Below, piece by piece: positions 1-5,828 of a DNA stretch of 10,709 nt (its first letter is position 1; every line of letters starts with the position of its first letter). Both the position numbers and the translations under genes were made by a program. The notes beneath the pieces were generated by a model. The model ran no database searches. It was given only the letters and a program-made list of their open reading frames with translations, and was not told the origin of the DNA. This DNA is from Dehalococcoidales bacterium (GTDB lineage Bacteria > Chloroflexota > Dehalococcoidia > Dehalococcoidales > JAQTVP01), in assembly GCA_028707015.1 (NCBI GenBank), contig JAQTVP010000038.1, forward strand, positions 1-10,709. The letters are read 5' to 3'.

Positions 1-270
1 ATGCAAGCATTAGATATTTCACAGCCAAGAGCTTCACGGAATCTATCCGCACTTCACAAGGCCGGTTTTTTAAAACTAAGAAAAGATGGGCTTTGGTCAC
101 TTTACTCTATTGATAAGGATAATATGCGGGAATATCTAGTTGATTTGGTGCAGGCAGTAAGTAAGGGACTGGAAGGAAACGAGAAGATTGAGAAAGATAG
201 AGTGCGTCTGCAAAAAGCTGAGCGGGTGGGCCCGAATTGTGCTAGAGTGATGCGTGGAAATAAAAAATAA
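1..270 (+). CDS. arsR: ArsR-family metalloregulator, C-terminal part (5' end outside window)
   Basis: This frame is open from the first base, and the visible 89 residues begin inside the winged-helix domain. The recognition-helix pattern SQPRASRNLSALHKAGFL is followed by the wing (KLRKDGLWSLYSI), the classic ArsR/SmtB arrangement. The family normally has 30-40 residues before this point, including the ELCVC-type metal site, so the ATG at base 1 is probably an internal methionine and not the start. The tail is charged and has one cysteine (C80 of the visible part) in GPNCARV, which could contribute to metalloid sensing, though this is inference. It lies 24 bp upstream of the next gene on the same strand, and an ACR3 pump follows further on. 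The expected role is an arsenite-released repressor of this cluster. Family call firm; arsenic specificity rests on context. Confidence 0.85.
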   Translation: MQALDISQPRASRNLSALHKAGFLKLRKDGLWSLYSIDKDNMREYLVDLVQAVSKGLEGNEKIEKDRVRLQKAERVGPNCARVMRGNKK

Positions 271-294
271 GATTAATATTTTGAGGTAAGATAA

Positions 295-615
295 ATGAAA
301 AAATTAGTCCAGTCAGCACTTGAAAATCCCAAAATAACAATAGTTGAAGGTGGGGGGTGTCCCTGCATGGCCGGTATGATACAGGCTGTTGTTGAACTGT
401 CGGCCGATATAACTAATGCAATGCCGCGAATTAGCCAACTAATTGAAGGTTGTGTTTATAATCCGGAAATTAATATTATGGGCTTTCGTGCAAAAGGTAT
501 GGGTGTTGTTGTTGAAGCAAATAAAATAACCATTAATATGGCAAAGGATGTGGCTACTGCTAAAGATGTTATTGACTGGATAAAGAGCGTCAATAATGGT
601 AATGAAATGCTTTAA
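295..615 (+). CDS. Small cysteine-containing protein, lone domain resembling the region before the Fe-S domain of some Fe-S proteins
   Basis: A 106-residue soluble protein with no signal peptide or membrane helix, and a clear SD (GAGG) 8 bp before the ATG. The N-terminal part carries a Gly-Cys patch, GGGCPC (C22 and C24), and there is a third cysteine, C53. The rest follows a pattern shared with the next gene: ELSADI.. AMPRI..LIEG..YNPEIN, then a VVVEANKITI strand, then AKDVIDWIK. From memory this pattern resembles the domain that precedes the 4Cys Fe-S motif (PF04060 type) in some anaerobe Fe-S proteins; here the 4Cys motif itself is absent. It sits between arsR and a thioredoxin gene, so a thiol, metalloid or redox role is plausible. 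Gene reality is well supported by SD, codon pattern and paralogy; function is unknown. Confidence 0.75.
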   Translation: MKKLVQSALENPKITIVEGGGCPCMAGMIQAVVELSADITNAMPRISQLIEGCVYNPEINIMGFRAKGMGVVVEANKITINMAKDVATAKDVIDWIKSVNNGNEML

Positions 616-635
616 AAAAGGTAGTAGACAAAAAC

Positions 636-643
636 GGGGTGAT
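636..643 (+). promoter_or_regulatory. Strong Shine-Dalgarno that decides the next start
   Basis: GGGGTGAT is near-perfectly complementary to the 16S 3' end. It lies 4 bp before the ATG at 648. The in-frame GTG at 639 falls inside this SD, so 648 is the better start. Confidence 0.7.
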
Positions 644-647
644 CTGT

Positions 648-977
648 ATGTTGATTAATGGTTATAAACTTGAAATTACGTGGGAAGCAGGTTGCTGCAC
701 AAATTGGCAAAGTGCCACTCTTAGATTATCTGAAGATATTGGTCAAGCTTTACCTCACTTGACTTCCATAATTGAGAATATTAAATACGATCCGGATTTG
801 AATAGTCTGTACCTAGTTAAGGACGGCAGTAAACATATATACATTTATCCCGAGAGGATTTATATCTCATACATTAAAAACAAGGAAGAAGCGCAGGTGG
901 TGGCTGAATGGACAAAAGATATTTTTAATGAAGCGTACCCTAAATTAGCCGAGATTACAGGTAGTAAAAAAAGCTGA
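648..977 (+). CDS. Small protein paralogous to the preceding gene, with a CC motif
   Basis: A 109-residue soluble protein started at the ATG behind a strong SD; the in-frame GTG at 639 would add three residues but lies within that SD. It aligns by eye with its upstream neighbour: LRLSEDIGQALPHLTSIIENIKYDPDLN against VELSADITNAMPRISQLIEGCVYNPEIN, then a strand IYIYPERIYI and a helix EEAQVVAEWTKDIFNEAYPKL. The last part is close to what I recall before the 4Cys domain of some anaerobe Fe-S proteins (AxxxxEWLxxLIN). The first half has an adjacent cysteine pair, C16-C17 (EAGCCTNW), where the neighbour has CPC. It may bind a metal or metalloid through these cysteines, but this is a guess. It is cotranscribed with the flanking genes (32 bp gap upstream, 60 bp downstream). 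Confidence 0.75.
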   Translation: MLINGYKLEITWEAGCCTNWQSATLRLSEDIGQALPHLTSIIENIKYDPDLNSLYLVKDGSKHIYIYPERIYISYIKNKEEAQVVAEWTKDIFNEAYPKLAEITGSKKS

Positions 978-1037
978 ATGAAATGGAATTTTCAACTGGT
1001 ATTCTGAGCTGCTTATACTAAGTTTAGAGTTTGTTTA

Positions 1038-1454
1038 ATGAAAGCACGAATAATATATAACACAAAATATTTATTATTATGTATTGTGTTATTAATATGT
1101 CTGCTAGGAATAATGGGGTGCAATAATACTGCATCTTCCGATAATGCTTCAACAATACTGGAACGAGCTTTAGCCAGCGGTCATCCGACAATAGCCGAAT
1201 TTGGACGTGGAGTTTGTATCCCCTGCAAAACTATGAAACCTATCTTAGAAGATATTGCCGTAGAGTATAAAGGCGAACTGAATGTGGTAATTGTGGAAGT
1301 GGATGATAATATTGATTTAACCAGAAAGTTTGGTATTATGACGATACCTACCCAGATTTTCTTTGGCTCTAATGGTACAGAAGTATTTAGACATGTTGGC
1401 TTTTACCCGCAAGAAAATATTATTACACAATTAGGGGTAATGGGAATTGACTGA
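1038..1454 (+). CDS. Thioredoxin-fold lipoprotein
   Basis: A 138-residue protein. Residues 11-27 form a hydrophobic signal segment ending in a lipobox, IMGC (C28), so it should be lipidated and face outward. The thioredoxin fold follows from about residue 45: active site C60-I-P-C63 in GRGVCIPCKTMKPIL, and the cis-proline loop TIPT at P104. It overlaps the ccdA-like gene by one base (TGATG), which implies translational coupling and a working pair: CcdA passes electrons across the membrane and this lipoprotein receives them. The SD is weak (GAG before the ATG), but the signal peptide fixes the start. The likely job is reducing disulfides, or another oxidised substrate, outside the membrane; its link to arsenic is by context. 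The thioredoxin and lipoprotein calls are firm; the target is unknown. Confidence 0.9.
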   Translation: MKARIIYNTKYLLLCIVLLICLLGIMGCNNTASSDNASTILERALASGHPTIAEFGRGVCIPCKTMKPILEDIAVEYKGELNVVIVEVDDNIDLTRKFGIMTIPTQIFFGSNGTEVFRHVGFYPQENIITQLGVMGID

Positions 1455-2152
1455 TGGATGGCTTGCTTGGCAATGTTGTTGATATTATTAATAGTCAAAG
1501 TTGGCTAGCTTTTCCTGCCAGTTTCTTGGGGGGTATTGTTTCAAGCGCCAGCCCGTGTGTTCTAGCAATGATACCGCTTGTTATTGGTTATGTTGGCGGT
1601 TACTCCGAAGGCTCCCGTAAGAAAGCAATTCAATATTCGCTGGTGTTTACGTTGGGATTGACCATTACTTTTACTGCTCTGGGAGTAATTGCTGGTGCTA
1701 TGGGCAGGCTTTTTGGGGATGTGGGCAGTTTCTGGAATTATTTTTTACCATCACTGGTTATTTTACTTGGATTACAGCTGGTAGGAGTTTTCCGGTTTAT
1801 CAAGTTGAATATCAATGTTTCACAGCGGTTTTTGCCCAAGAGGAAGGCTTTATTCGGAGCTTTGTTGATGGGCCTGTTGTTTGGTATAATTGCTTCTCCT
1901 TGTGCCACACCCGTAATGGCTGTCATACTCACCTTTGCTGCGGCAAAGAAAGAGATAGTATACAGTGGCGGACTGCTCCTTGCTTATGCATTGGGGCACT
2001 GGGTATTGGTGCTTGGTGCTGGAATCTCAGTTGGATTTGCGCAGCGAGTACTGGAATCTAAAGGGCTCAGTAACTTTTCCTCATACGCAAGGAGGGTGGG
2101 CGGAGTAATTTTAATTGGTGTTGGAATATATTTCTTCACTTATCTATTTTAG
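1454..2152 (+). CDS. ccdA: CcdA/DsbD-type transmembrane thiol-disulfide carrier
   Basis: A 232-residue polytopic membrane protein with about six hydrophobic segments, the usual size and topology of CcdA. The two functional cysteines are present in their usual settings: C35 in SSASPCVLAMIPL early in the first helix, and C150 in IIASPCATPVMA in the fourth. In this family these cysteines form the disulfide that carries reducing power from cytoplasmic thioredoxin to an outward-facing acceptor. The ATG overlaps the stop of the thioredoxin lipoprotein gene by one base, so that lipoprotein is the obvious acceptor. CcdA usually serves cytochrome c maturation, but no cytochrome genes are visible here, and the position between arsR and the ACR3 gene suggests a dedicated copy for this cluster. 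Confidence 0.9.
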   Translation: MDGLLGNVVDIINSQSWLAFPASFLGGIVSSASPCVLAMIPLVIGYVGGYSEGSRKKAIQYSLVFTLGLTITFTALGVIAGAMGRLFGDVGSFWNYFLPSLVILLGLQLVGVFRFIKLNINVSQRFLPKRKALFGALLMGLLFGIIASPCATPVMAVILTFAAAKKEIVYSGGLLLAYALGHWVLVLGAGISVGFAQRVLESKGLSNFSSYARRVGGVILIGVGIYFFTYLF

Positions 2153-2172
2153 GTTTAAATACTTTGTGGTAA

Positions 2173-2382
2173 ATTGATAAATCTATTACTTCTTTGTTAA
2201 AAGAATTACCAGCGAAGAGTCGTAATACGCTGTTAATAAGAAAAATAATCAGGGAAAAGATACTCGGGATGATTCAAAAATCCACCTATAATTTGATTAG
2301 CCAGATGCATTAAGGTAGAGTCAGATTTCACCTAGATGCCGTAAATCCAATTGCAGTAATCCCAAAAAACTATAAAATGTAA
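2173..2382 (+). pseudogene. Possible decayed reading frame between ccdA and acr3
   Basis: The 271 bp between ccdA and acr3 hold one frame that stays open for 46 codons, hits a single TAA at 2311-2313, and stays open for 22 more up to the TAA at 2380-2382. The translation looks protein-like: TSLLKELPAKSRNTLLIR, later YNLISQMH, stop, then VRFHLDAVNPIAVIPKNY. The only early ATG lies deep in the frame and has no convincing SD. I do not recognise the protein. It may be a remnant of a former cluster gene or chance; two in-frame runs separated by one stop favour a remnant. Confidence 0.3.
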
Positions 2383-2423
2383 GCCAATGTGTAGATAATT
2401 GCAAGAGGTGGGAGGAAAGAAAT

Positions 2424-3467
2424 ATGCCTGAAAAAGAACGGAAGCTTGGAATCTGGGGGAAATACCTTACTTTGTGGGTAGCTCTGTGTATTGGTGCCGG
2501 AATTGGACTGGGAAGGCTGTTTCCTGAACTTTCTGATCTTCTGGCAAAGCTGGAGGTTGCCAATATATCTATACCTATCGCCATCCTGCTTTTTGCTATG
2601 ATTTATCCGATTATGGTTCAGATAAGCTGGGAGGAGATAAAAAAAGCACTCAAATCGCCGAAACCTATCGGCCTTACTTTATTTGCTAACTGGGCGGTTA
2701 AACCCTTTACCATGGCGTTATTCGCCTGGCTGTTTCTGGGTGTTATCTTTAAGGATTTTTTAAATCCAGAGCAAATTGAGCAATATCGTGCAGGGACAAT
2801 TCTTCTTGGCGTTGCACCTTGTACGGCTATGGTACTGGTTTGGAGCTACCTGGCTAAAGGTAATATGGGGCATACTCTAGTGATGACCGCCATTAACTCC
2901 CTGAGCATGGTAGTGTTCTATGCGCCTCTAGCCGTATTACTGTTGGGAATTTCCGGAATCAGTGTACCCTGGGATACCATAATTCTTTCTGTTGCCATAT
3001 ATATTATTACCCCACTTATCGCCGGTTATTTCACCCGTAAGTGGACAATACAGAAAAAGGGGATTGACTGGTTTGAAAGTAAGCTGGAACCTTCTTTAGG
3101 AAAGGTATCAGTTGTTGCCTTATTAATCACATTGATAGTTCTGTTTACATACCAGGGGCACATTATTGTTGAGCTCCCGGCTATTATCGGGATGATAACC
3201 GTGGCTATTATGGTTAATATCCTGACAGTTTTTGGTATTACCTACTTTACCGCTCGGATTATGAAACTCAGCTATGCGGATGCTATACCGGCGGCTATAA
3301 TCGCCGGCAGTAATCATTTTGAAGTAGCCATAGCCGTTGCCACAACTCTTTTTGGAGTAGCATCAGGCGCAGCTTTAGCTACAGTGGTGGGAGTCCTTAC
3401 TGAGGTTCCAATAATGCTCTTGCTGGTATGGATCTCACTACTTGTCCAGAAGACTTTTCCAAAGTAA
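2424..3467 (+). CDS. acr3: ACR3-family arsenite efflux transporter
   Basis: A 347-residue membrane protein with about ten hydrophobic segments, the standard ACR3 length. It exports arsenite (and possibly antimonite) from the cytoplasm using the proton motive force. Diagnostic motifs are present: AILLFAMIYPIMVQI (residues 53-67), FANWAVKPF (88-96), GVAPCTAMVLVW with the family's essential cysteine at C133, and SNHFEVAIAVA with the essential glutamate at E300; VLTEVPIM (325-331) near the C-terminus also fits. A strong SD (GGGAGG) precedes the ATG. It is the last gene of the arsR cluster, 271 bp after ccdA, so it may also have its own promoter, though none stands out. This is the clearest functional call in the left part of the window. 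Confidence 0.95.
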   Translation: MPEKERKLGIWGKYLTLWVALCIGAGIGLGRLFPELSDLLAKLEVANISIPIAILLFAMIYPIMVQISWEEIKKALKSPKPIGLTLFANWAVKPFTMALFAWLFLGVIFKDFLNPEQIEQYRAGTILLGVAPCTAMVLVWSYLAKGNMGHTLVMTAINSLSMVVFYAPLAVLLLGISGISVPWDTIILSVAIYIITPLIAGYFTRKWTIQKKGIDWFESKLEPSLGKVSVVALLITLIVLFTYQGHIIVELPAIIGMITVAIMVNILTVFGITYFTARIMKLSYADAIPAAIIAGSNHFEVAIAVATTLFGVASGAALATVVGVLTEVPIMLLLVWISLLVQKTFPK

Positions 3468-3494
3468 GCAATGAGTTTAGTTTGAAGATTAGTA

Positions 3495-3537
3495 TAAAAA
3501 AATTCCGTGATTATATTAAGCGTTTATTGCGGAATTT
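3495..3537 (-). terminator. Rho-independent terminator behind the tRNA-Thr gene
   Basis: A perfect 8-bp inverted repeat, AAATTCCG (3500-3507) and CGGAATTT (3530-3537), with a 22-nt loop. Read on the minus strand the second arm runs into seven T residues (A-run 3496-3502 on plus), as expected of a terminator just after the tRNA. On the plus strand it lacks a good U tract, though it may also limit read-through from acr3. The loop is long, so confidence is moderate. Confidence 0.5.
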
Positions 3538-3548
3538 AAACTAAAAAA

Positions 3549-3624
3549 TGGAGCCAGCGAAGAGAGTCGAACTCTTGACCTGCGGTTTACGAAACCGCTG
3601 CTCTACCATCTGAGCTACGCTGGC
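3549..3624 (-). tRNA. tRNA-Thr, anticodon CGT
   Basis: On the minus strand a complete 76-nt cloverleaf can be drawn. The acceptor is GCCAGCG with CGCTGGC, all seven pairs. The D arm is GCTC/GAGC, and the anticodon stem is GCGGT/ACCGC with loop TTCGTAA, so the anticodon is CGT (plus 3589-3591), which reads ACG. The variable loop is AGGTC. The T stem is AAGAG/CTCTT with loop TTCGACT. The discriminator is T and the CCA end is encoded (TGG at 3549-3551 on plus). G1-C72 and C2-G71 fit known ThrRS identity elements. An A-run on plus directly after the gene and the hairpin at 3495-3537 give termination. The gene runs opposite to its neighbours, and degraded DNA begins right beside its 5' side. Confidence 0.95.
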
Positions 3625-3661
3625 TTGCCAAGTAATCTGCATGTTTTTGATGTTCGTTTGA

Positions 3662-3802
3662 TGCTCAAGCTACACCTGCATCCTACTTATTATATGCGAA
3701 GAAGTTACTCGTGGTAAAGAAGTGACAGAGATTGGGCTCGACCCCGCGATAAACAGCCTCGATATCTTGTTCTACGGCTACGGCTTAATTGACCAGATGT
3801 AA
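3662..3802 (+). pseudogene. Unrecognised coding-like scrap, 46 codons, no start
   Basis: Between a TGA at 3659 and the TAA at 3800-3802 one frame is open and its second half looks like real protein: GKEVTEIGLDPAINSLDILF then YGYGLIDQM. Base composition here is more GC-rich than the surroundings (for example around 3734-3785). There is no start codon with an SD, so it would be the tail of a truncated gene. It overlaps the probable promoter of the minus-strand tRNA. I do not recognise the protein; it may be chance. Confidence 0.25.
3689..3717 (-). promoter_or_regulatory. Possible promoter of tRNA-Thr
   Basis: Read on the minus strand: TTACCA (3717-3712; 4 of 6 bases to the -35 consensus), a 17-bp spacer, then a perfect TATAAT (3694-3689). 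The first tRNA base is about 65 bp downstream, which would leave a 5' leader for processing. Confidence 0.35.
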
Positions 3803-3855
3803 TCAAAAGATAATAATTGTAATCAGATAGGGGGTAAACTGATAGGGAGTTTAAT

Positions 3856-4895
3856 ATGGACAAATTACACCGTGTTAGTAAATACTTCTTTCCTTTGGCA
3901 ATTCGTAGCTTGATAGTCAGCTTATTATTACTAGGCTGTGGTGGGGGGAGCAGTGGTAGAGGAAGAGGAAACAGGCTTCTCCTCAGGTAATATTACAGAT
4001 GGGAATATTGAAAGTGGTGATAGTAAATTACTGGATTTAGAAGTAAAAATAATAAAGAATATTGAATTCTCAAGCTATGATATTAACGATAAGAAAGAAA
4101 AACTATTACTTGACCTGTATCTACCAGAAGAAGGCTTCCCTAGATCTTCTCCCTTAATAATATACATACATGGCTGTGGTTAGTGGAAGGTGATAAAGAA
4201 AGCTGCCTGGGAGAGGAAGTCGCAGTATTGGTTTATGCTGTGGTAAGCATAAACTATAGGTTTAGCGATGAAGCTATAGTTACAGCCCAGATATATGATG
4301 CAAAAGAAGCGGTCAGGTGGTTGAGGCAGAATGCATCCTTATATAATATTGACTCGGATCGTTTTGGTGTGTGGGGGGACTCTTCAGACGGACAGCTGAG
4401 TGCACTTCTTGGAACATCAGCAGGAGTTTTGAAGGTATAGAAGATAGCTATGATGTCTCAAGTAGAGTTTAGGCTGTATGTGACTTCTATGGGACAACTT
4501 ATGTTACACAAGTTGATTTAGCAGTTGAAGAATATATCAGCGAATCTGTTTTTGAAAAATATGGAGACAGACCATGGTTTGGATATACATTCTGTACAAC
4601 CAAACTAATTGGTGGTCCTGTTGCTAAGAATTTGGAGCTTGCAAATCTTGTAAACCCAATAAGCTATATAGATAGTTCAGACCCACCCTTTTTAATATAC
4701 CACGGAGAGCTTGATGATTCAGTGCTTATTTCTCAGAGTGAACTGCTGGCAGAAAAATTAGAAGAAAATAAAGTTAGTGTAACCTTTATTAAAAATCCTG
4801 ATAGTGGTCACAGTACTAAAGGGCCTGAGAGTGAACTTTTTGATCCGGCACTTATTGAAATGGGAATGGACTTCTTTGATTCTGTTTTTAAATAA
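3856..4895 (+). pseudogene. Lipoprotein alpha/beta-hydrolase (esterase/lipase-like), broken
   Basis: The frame opens at an ATG behind a good SD (AGGGAG) with a lipoprotein signal, LIVSLLLLGC (C28). The reading frame then changes three times: near a six-G run at 3943-3948, near 4180, and near 4430. There is also an in-frame TAG at 4470-4472. Pieced together, the ~345-residue product has the order of a secreted esterase of the BD-FAE/acetyl-xylan-esterase kind: LLLDLYLPE, then LIIYIHGCG (oxyanion loop, normally HGGG), then YAVVSINYRFSDEA, AQIYDAKEAVRWLRQNA, and the nucleophile region DRFGVWGDSSDGQLSALLG (normally GDSAGG). After that come the acid in PPFLIYHGELDDSV and the histidine in DSGHST, ending FFDSVFK. 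Four lesions plus eroded motifs make this a pseudogene and not one sequencing error. It lies between an intact tRNA and a tRNA-like fragment, suggesting acquired DNA now decaying. Confidence 0.8.
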
Positions 4896-4906
4896 GTAGA
4901 TAAATA

Positions 4907-4928
4907 GTGGCAGCGGGTGGATTCGAAC
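4907..4928 (-). other. tRNA 3'-end-like fragment (possible attachment-site remnant)
   Basis: Read on the minus strand this is GTTCGAATCCACCCGCTGCC followed by ACTA. It has the T-loop (TTCGAAT), the T-stem 3' side (CCACC), a 7-nt acceptor 3' side (CGCTGCC), a discriminator A and CTA where CCA would be. The 5' half of the T arm (GGCCG) does not pair, so it is not a tRNA gene. It has the same orientation as the intact tRNA-Thr 1.3 kb away and shares CGCTGSC and the T-loop with it. Integrases commonly leave such 3' tRNA fragments at the far end of an island; no integrase is visible. Confidence 0.35.
4916..4928 (+). repeat. 13-bp direct repeat GGYGGATTCGAAC, left copy
   Basis: GGTGGATTCGAAC here and GGCGGATTCGAAC at 5668-5680 differ at one base and bracket a 752-bp block holding the two larger repeats and a membrane-protein gene. 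The core is the complement of a tRNA T-loop. Confidence 0.45.
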
Positions 4929-4960
4929 GGCCGTAAGAGTAGGAATCAATCTTATTGTTC

Positions 4961-5107
4961 ACCTCTCCTTTACCTGTCGGTATCATATTATTTAGTAACG
5001 CCATTATGTCTTCTTGCATACCATTGATAGTATATGTGCATGAGTGTCCATGGTAAAGGCTACACTAGCATTGTGTATCTCCTATACTATCCAATATAAA
5101 GGTAAGT
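4961..5107 (+). repeat. Diverged ~150 bp repeat, copy A
   Basis: This stretch matches 5501-5656 by eye. The best part is 4989-5024, with 33 of 36 bases identical to 5529-5564 (exactly 540 bp away). Both copies begin with a small hairpin (here TACC-TGTC-GGTA at 4971-4982) and end in ATANAGGTAA before an ATG. On the minus strand both copies encode related peptides: MQEDIMALLNNMIPTGKGE here and MQEDMMALLNDVLPEGKSE in copy B. In copy A the frame shifts further upstream (near 5060-5085), so it is not intact. The repeats may be remnants of a duplicated minus-strand gene. Confidence 0.6.
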
Positions 5108-5479
5108 ATGATTTACATTATTATCCCTCCAATTATTGTTGTCGGTATTCTGGGGTGGATACTTCGGCCTCGGAAGAGCATGACTAAGCGTGGTAAGATT
5201 GCGGTACTGATTACAACAATATCACAGCTCTTTGTAGCAATAGTTACTGTTATCTTCCAGTTACTTCACAACGCAGCGGGAAGGACAGAGGTATCGGATA
5301 TATCAAATATATGTTTCGAAGTTGGCGTCGGTCTAGTAGGAGGAGCTATTCTGGCAGTAGTTGGTTTCGCTATCAGGCGTAAATGGGAGATAGCGAAGGG
5401 CATAGGTTTCGGTATTTGTATTGCCATTATTGTACTTATCTTAGAATTGTATTTGTTAGAATGGTTAGGTGGAGTCTAG
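5108..5479 (+). CDS. Small membrane protein of unknown function
   Basis: A 123-residue protein with an SD (AAAGG) 5 bp before the ATG. Hydrophobic stretches at about residues 2-19, 33-52, 68-88 and 96-118 suggest four membrane helices separated by short basic loops (RPRKSMTKRGK at 21-31, RRKWEIAK at 89-96), so the loops should face the cytoplasm. There is no cysteine pair, catalytic motif or signal peptide that I recognise. It sits alone between two copies of a diverged repeat, and copy A supplies its upstream region and ribosome binding site. Overall layout resembles small four-helix membrane proteins common in defence, toxin or immunity contexts, but nothing here assigns one. The reading frame is intact, unlike the flanking DNA, which suggests it is still under selection. 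Confidence 0.65.
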   Translation: MIYIIIPPIIVVGILGWILRPRKSMTKRGKIAVLITTISQLFVAIVTVIFQLLHNAAGRTEVSDISNICFEVGVGLVGGAILAVVGFAIRRKWEIAKGIGFGICIAIIVLILELYLLEWLGGV

Positions 5480-5500
5480 TAGGTACTGATTTTATTACCA

Positions 5501-5656
5501 GCCTCACTTTTACCTTCTGGTAACACATCATTTAGTAACGCCATCATGTCCTCTTGCATACCATCGGTATTATATGAGAATAGGTATTCACTATAAACGC
5601 CAATTAGATATGTTGCATCTACTTTACTATCTAAACTATCTAATATAGAGGTAAAG
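5501..5656 (+). repeat. Diverged ~150 bp repeat, copy B
   Basis: Partner of the repeat at 4961-5107. It keeps the hairpin at its start (TTACC-TTCT-GGTAA, 5510-5523; the loop differs from copy A, the stem is kept) and the ATAGAGGTAA before an ATG at its end. On the minus strand the frame ending at TAG 5476-5478 is open for roughly 100 codons and includes VDATYLIGVYSEYLFSYN and MQEDMMALLNDVLPEGKSE, but has no usable start codon. Together with the tRNA-like motif and the promoter at 5771 it accounts for most of the gene-free stretch 5480-5828; in 5681-5770 I see nothing further. Confidence 0.6.
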
Positions 5657-5667
5657 AAATGGTAATT

Positions 5668-5680
5668 GGCGGATTCGAAC
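5668..5680 (+). repeat. 13-bp direct repeat GGYGGATTCGAAC, right copy
   Basis: GGCGGATTCGAAC, one base different from 4916-4928. On the minus strand it reads as a tRNA T-loop and stem (GTTCGAATCCGCC), but what follows does not form an acceptor end with CCA, so it is a weaker tRNA match than the left copy. Confidence 0.4.
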
Positions 5681-5770
5681 TTATTTTTCTTCCATTCGAG
5701 GTATGAGCAGATACAAGAGATTAGAGATAAGGTTAATAGTTTTGTATGATAAATAATAGGAATATAATAC

Positions 5771-5799
5771 TTGACAAAAAGAATAGTATACTATACAAT
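5771..5799 (+). promoter_or_regulatory. Sigma-70-type promoter with internal palindromic operator
   Basis: Perfect TTGACA (5771-5776), a 17-bp spacer, and TACAAT (5794-5799; 5 of 6). Start of transcription would be near 5806, about 23 bp before the ATG at 5829. The spacer contains the perfect 12-bp palindrome ATAGTATACTAT (5783-5794), touching the -10. A dimeric repressor bound here would block RNA polymerase; the XRE regulator encoded by the second gene is the natural candidate. Confidence 0.75.
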
Positions 5800-5828
5800 A
5801 AGGGTAAATAACTAAACAGAAGGTTGAA

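Noticed and set aside
1955..1963. ATAGTATAC inside ccdA as another operator for the XRE regulator
   Set aside because: It is within conserved coding sequence far from the regulator; expected by chance in AT-rich DNA.
4758..4949. Minus-strand 63-codon open frame
   Set aside because: Antisense to the hydrolase pseudogene tail; protein-like conservation is on the plus strand.
4916..5680. CRISPR array from the repeated motifs
   Set aside because: Only two copies of each motif, 540-752 bp apart; no regular spacers and no cas genes.
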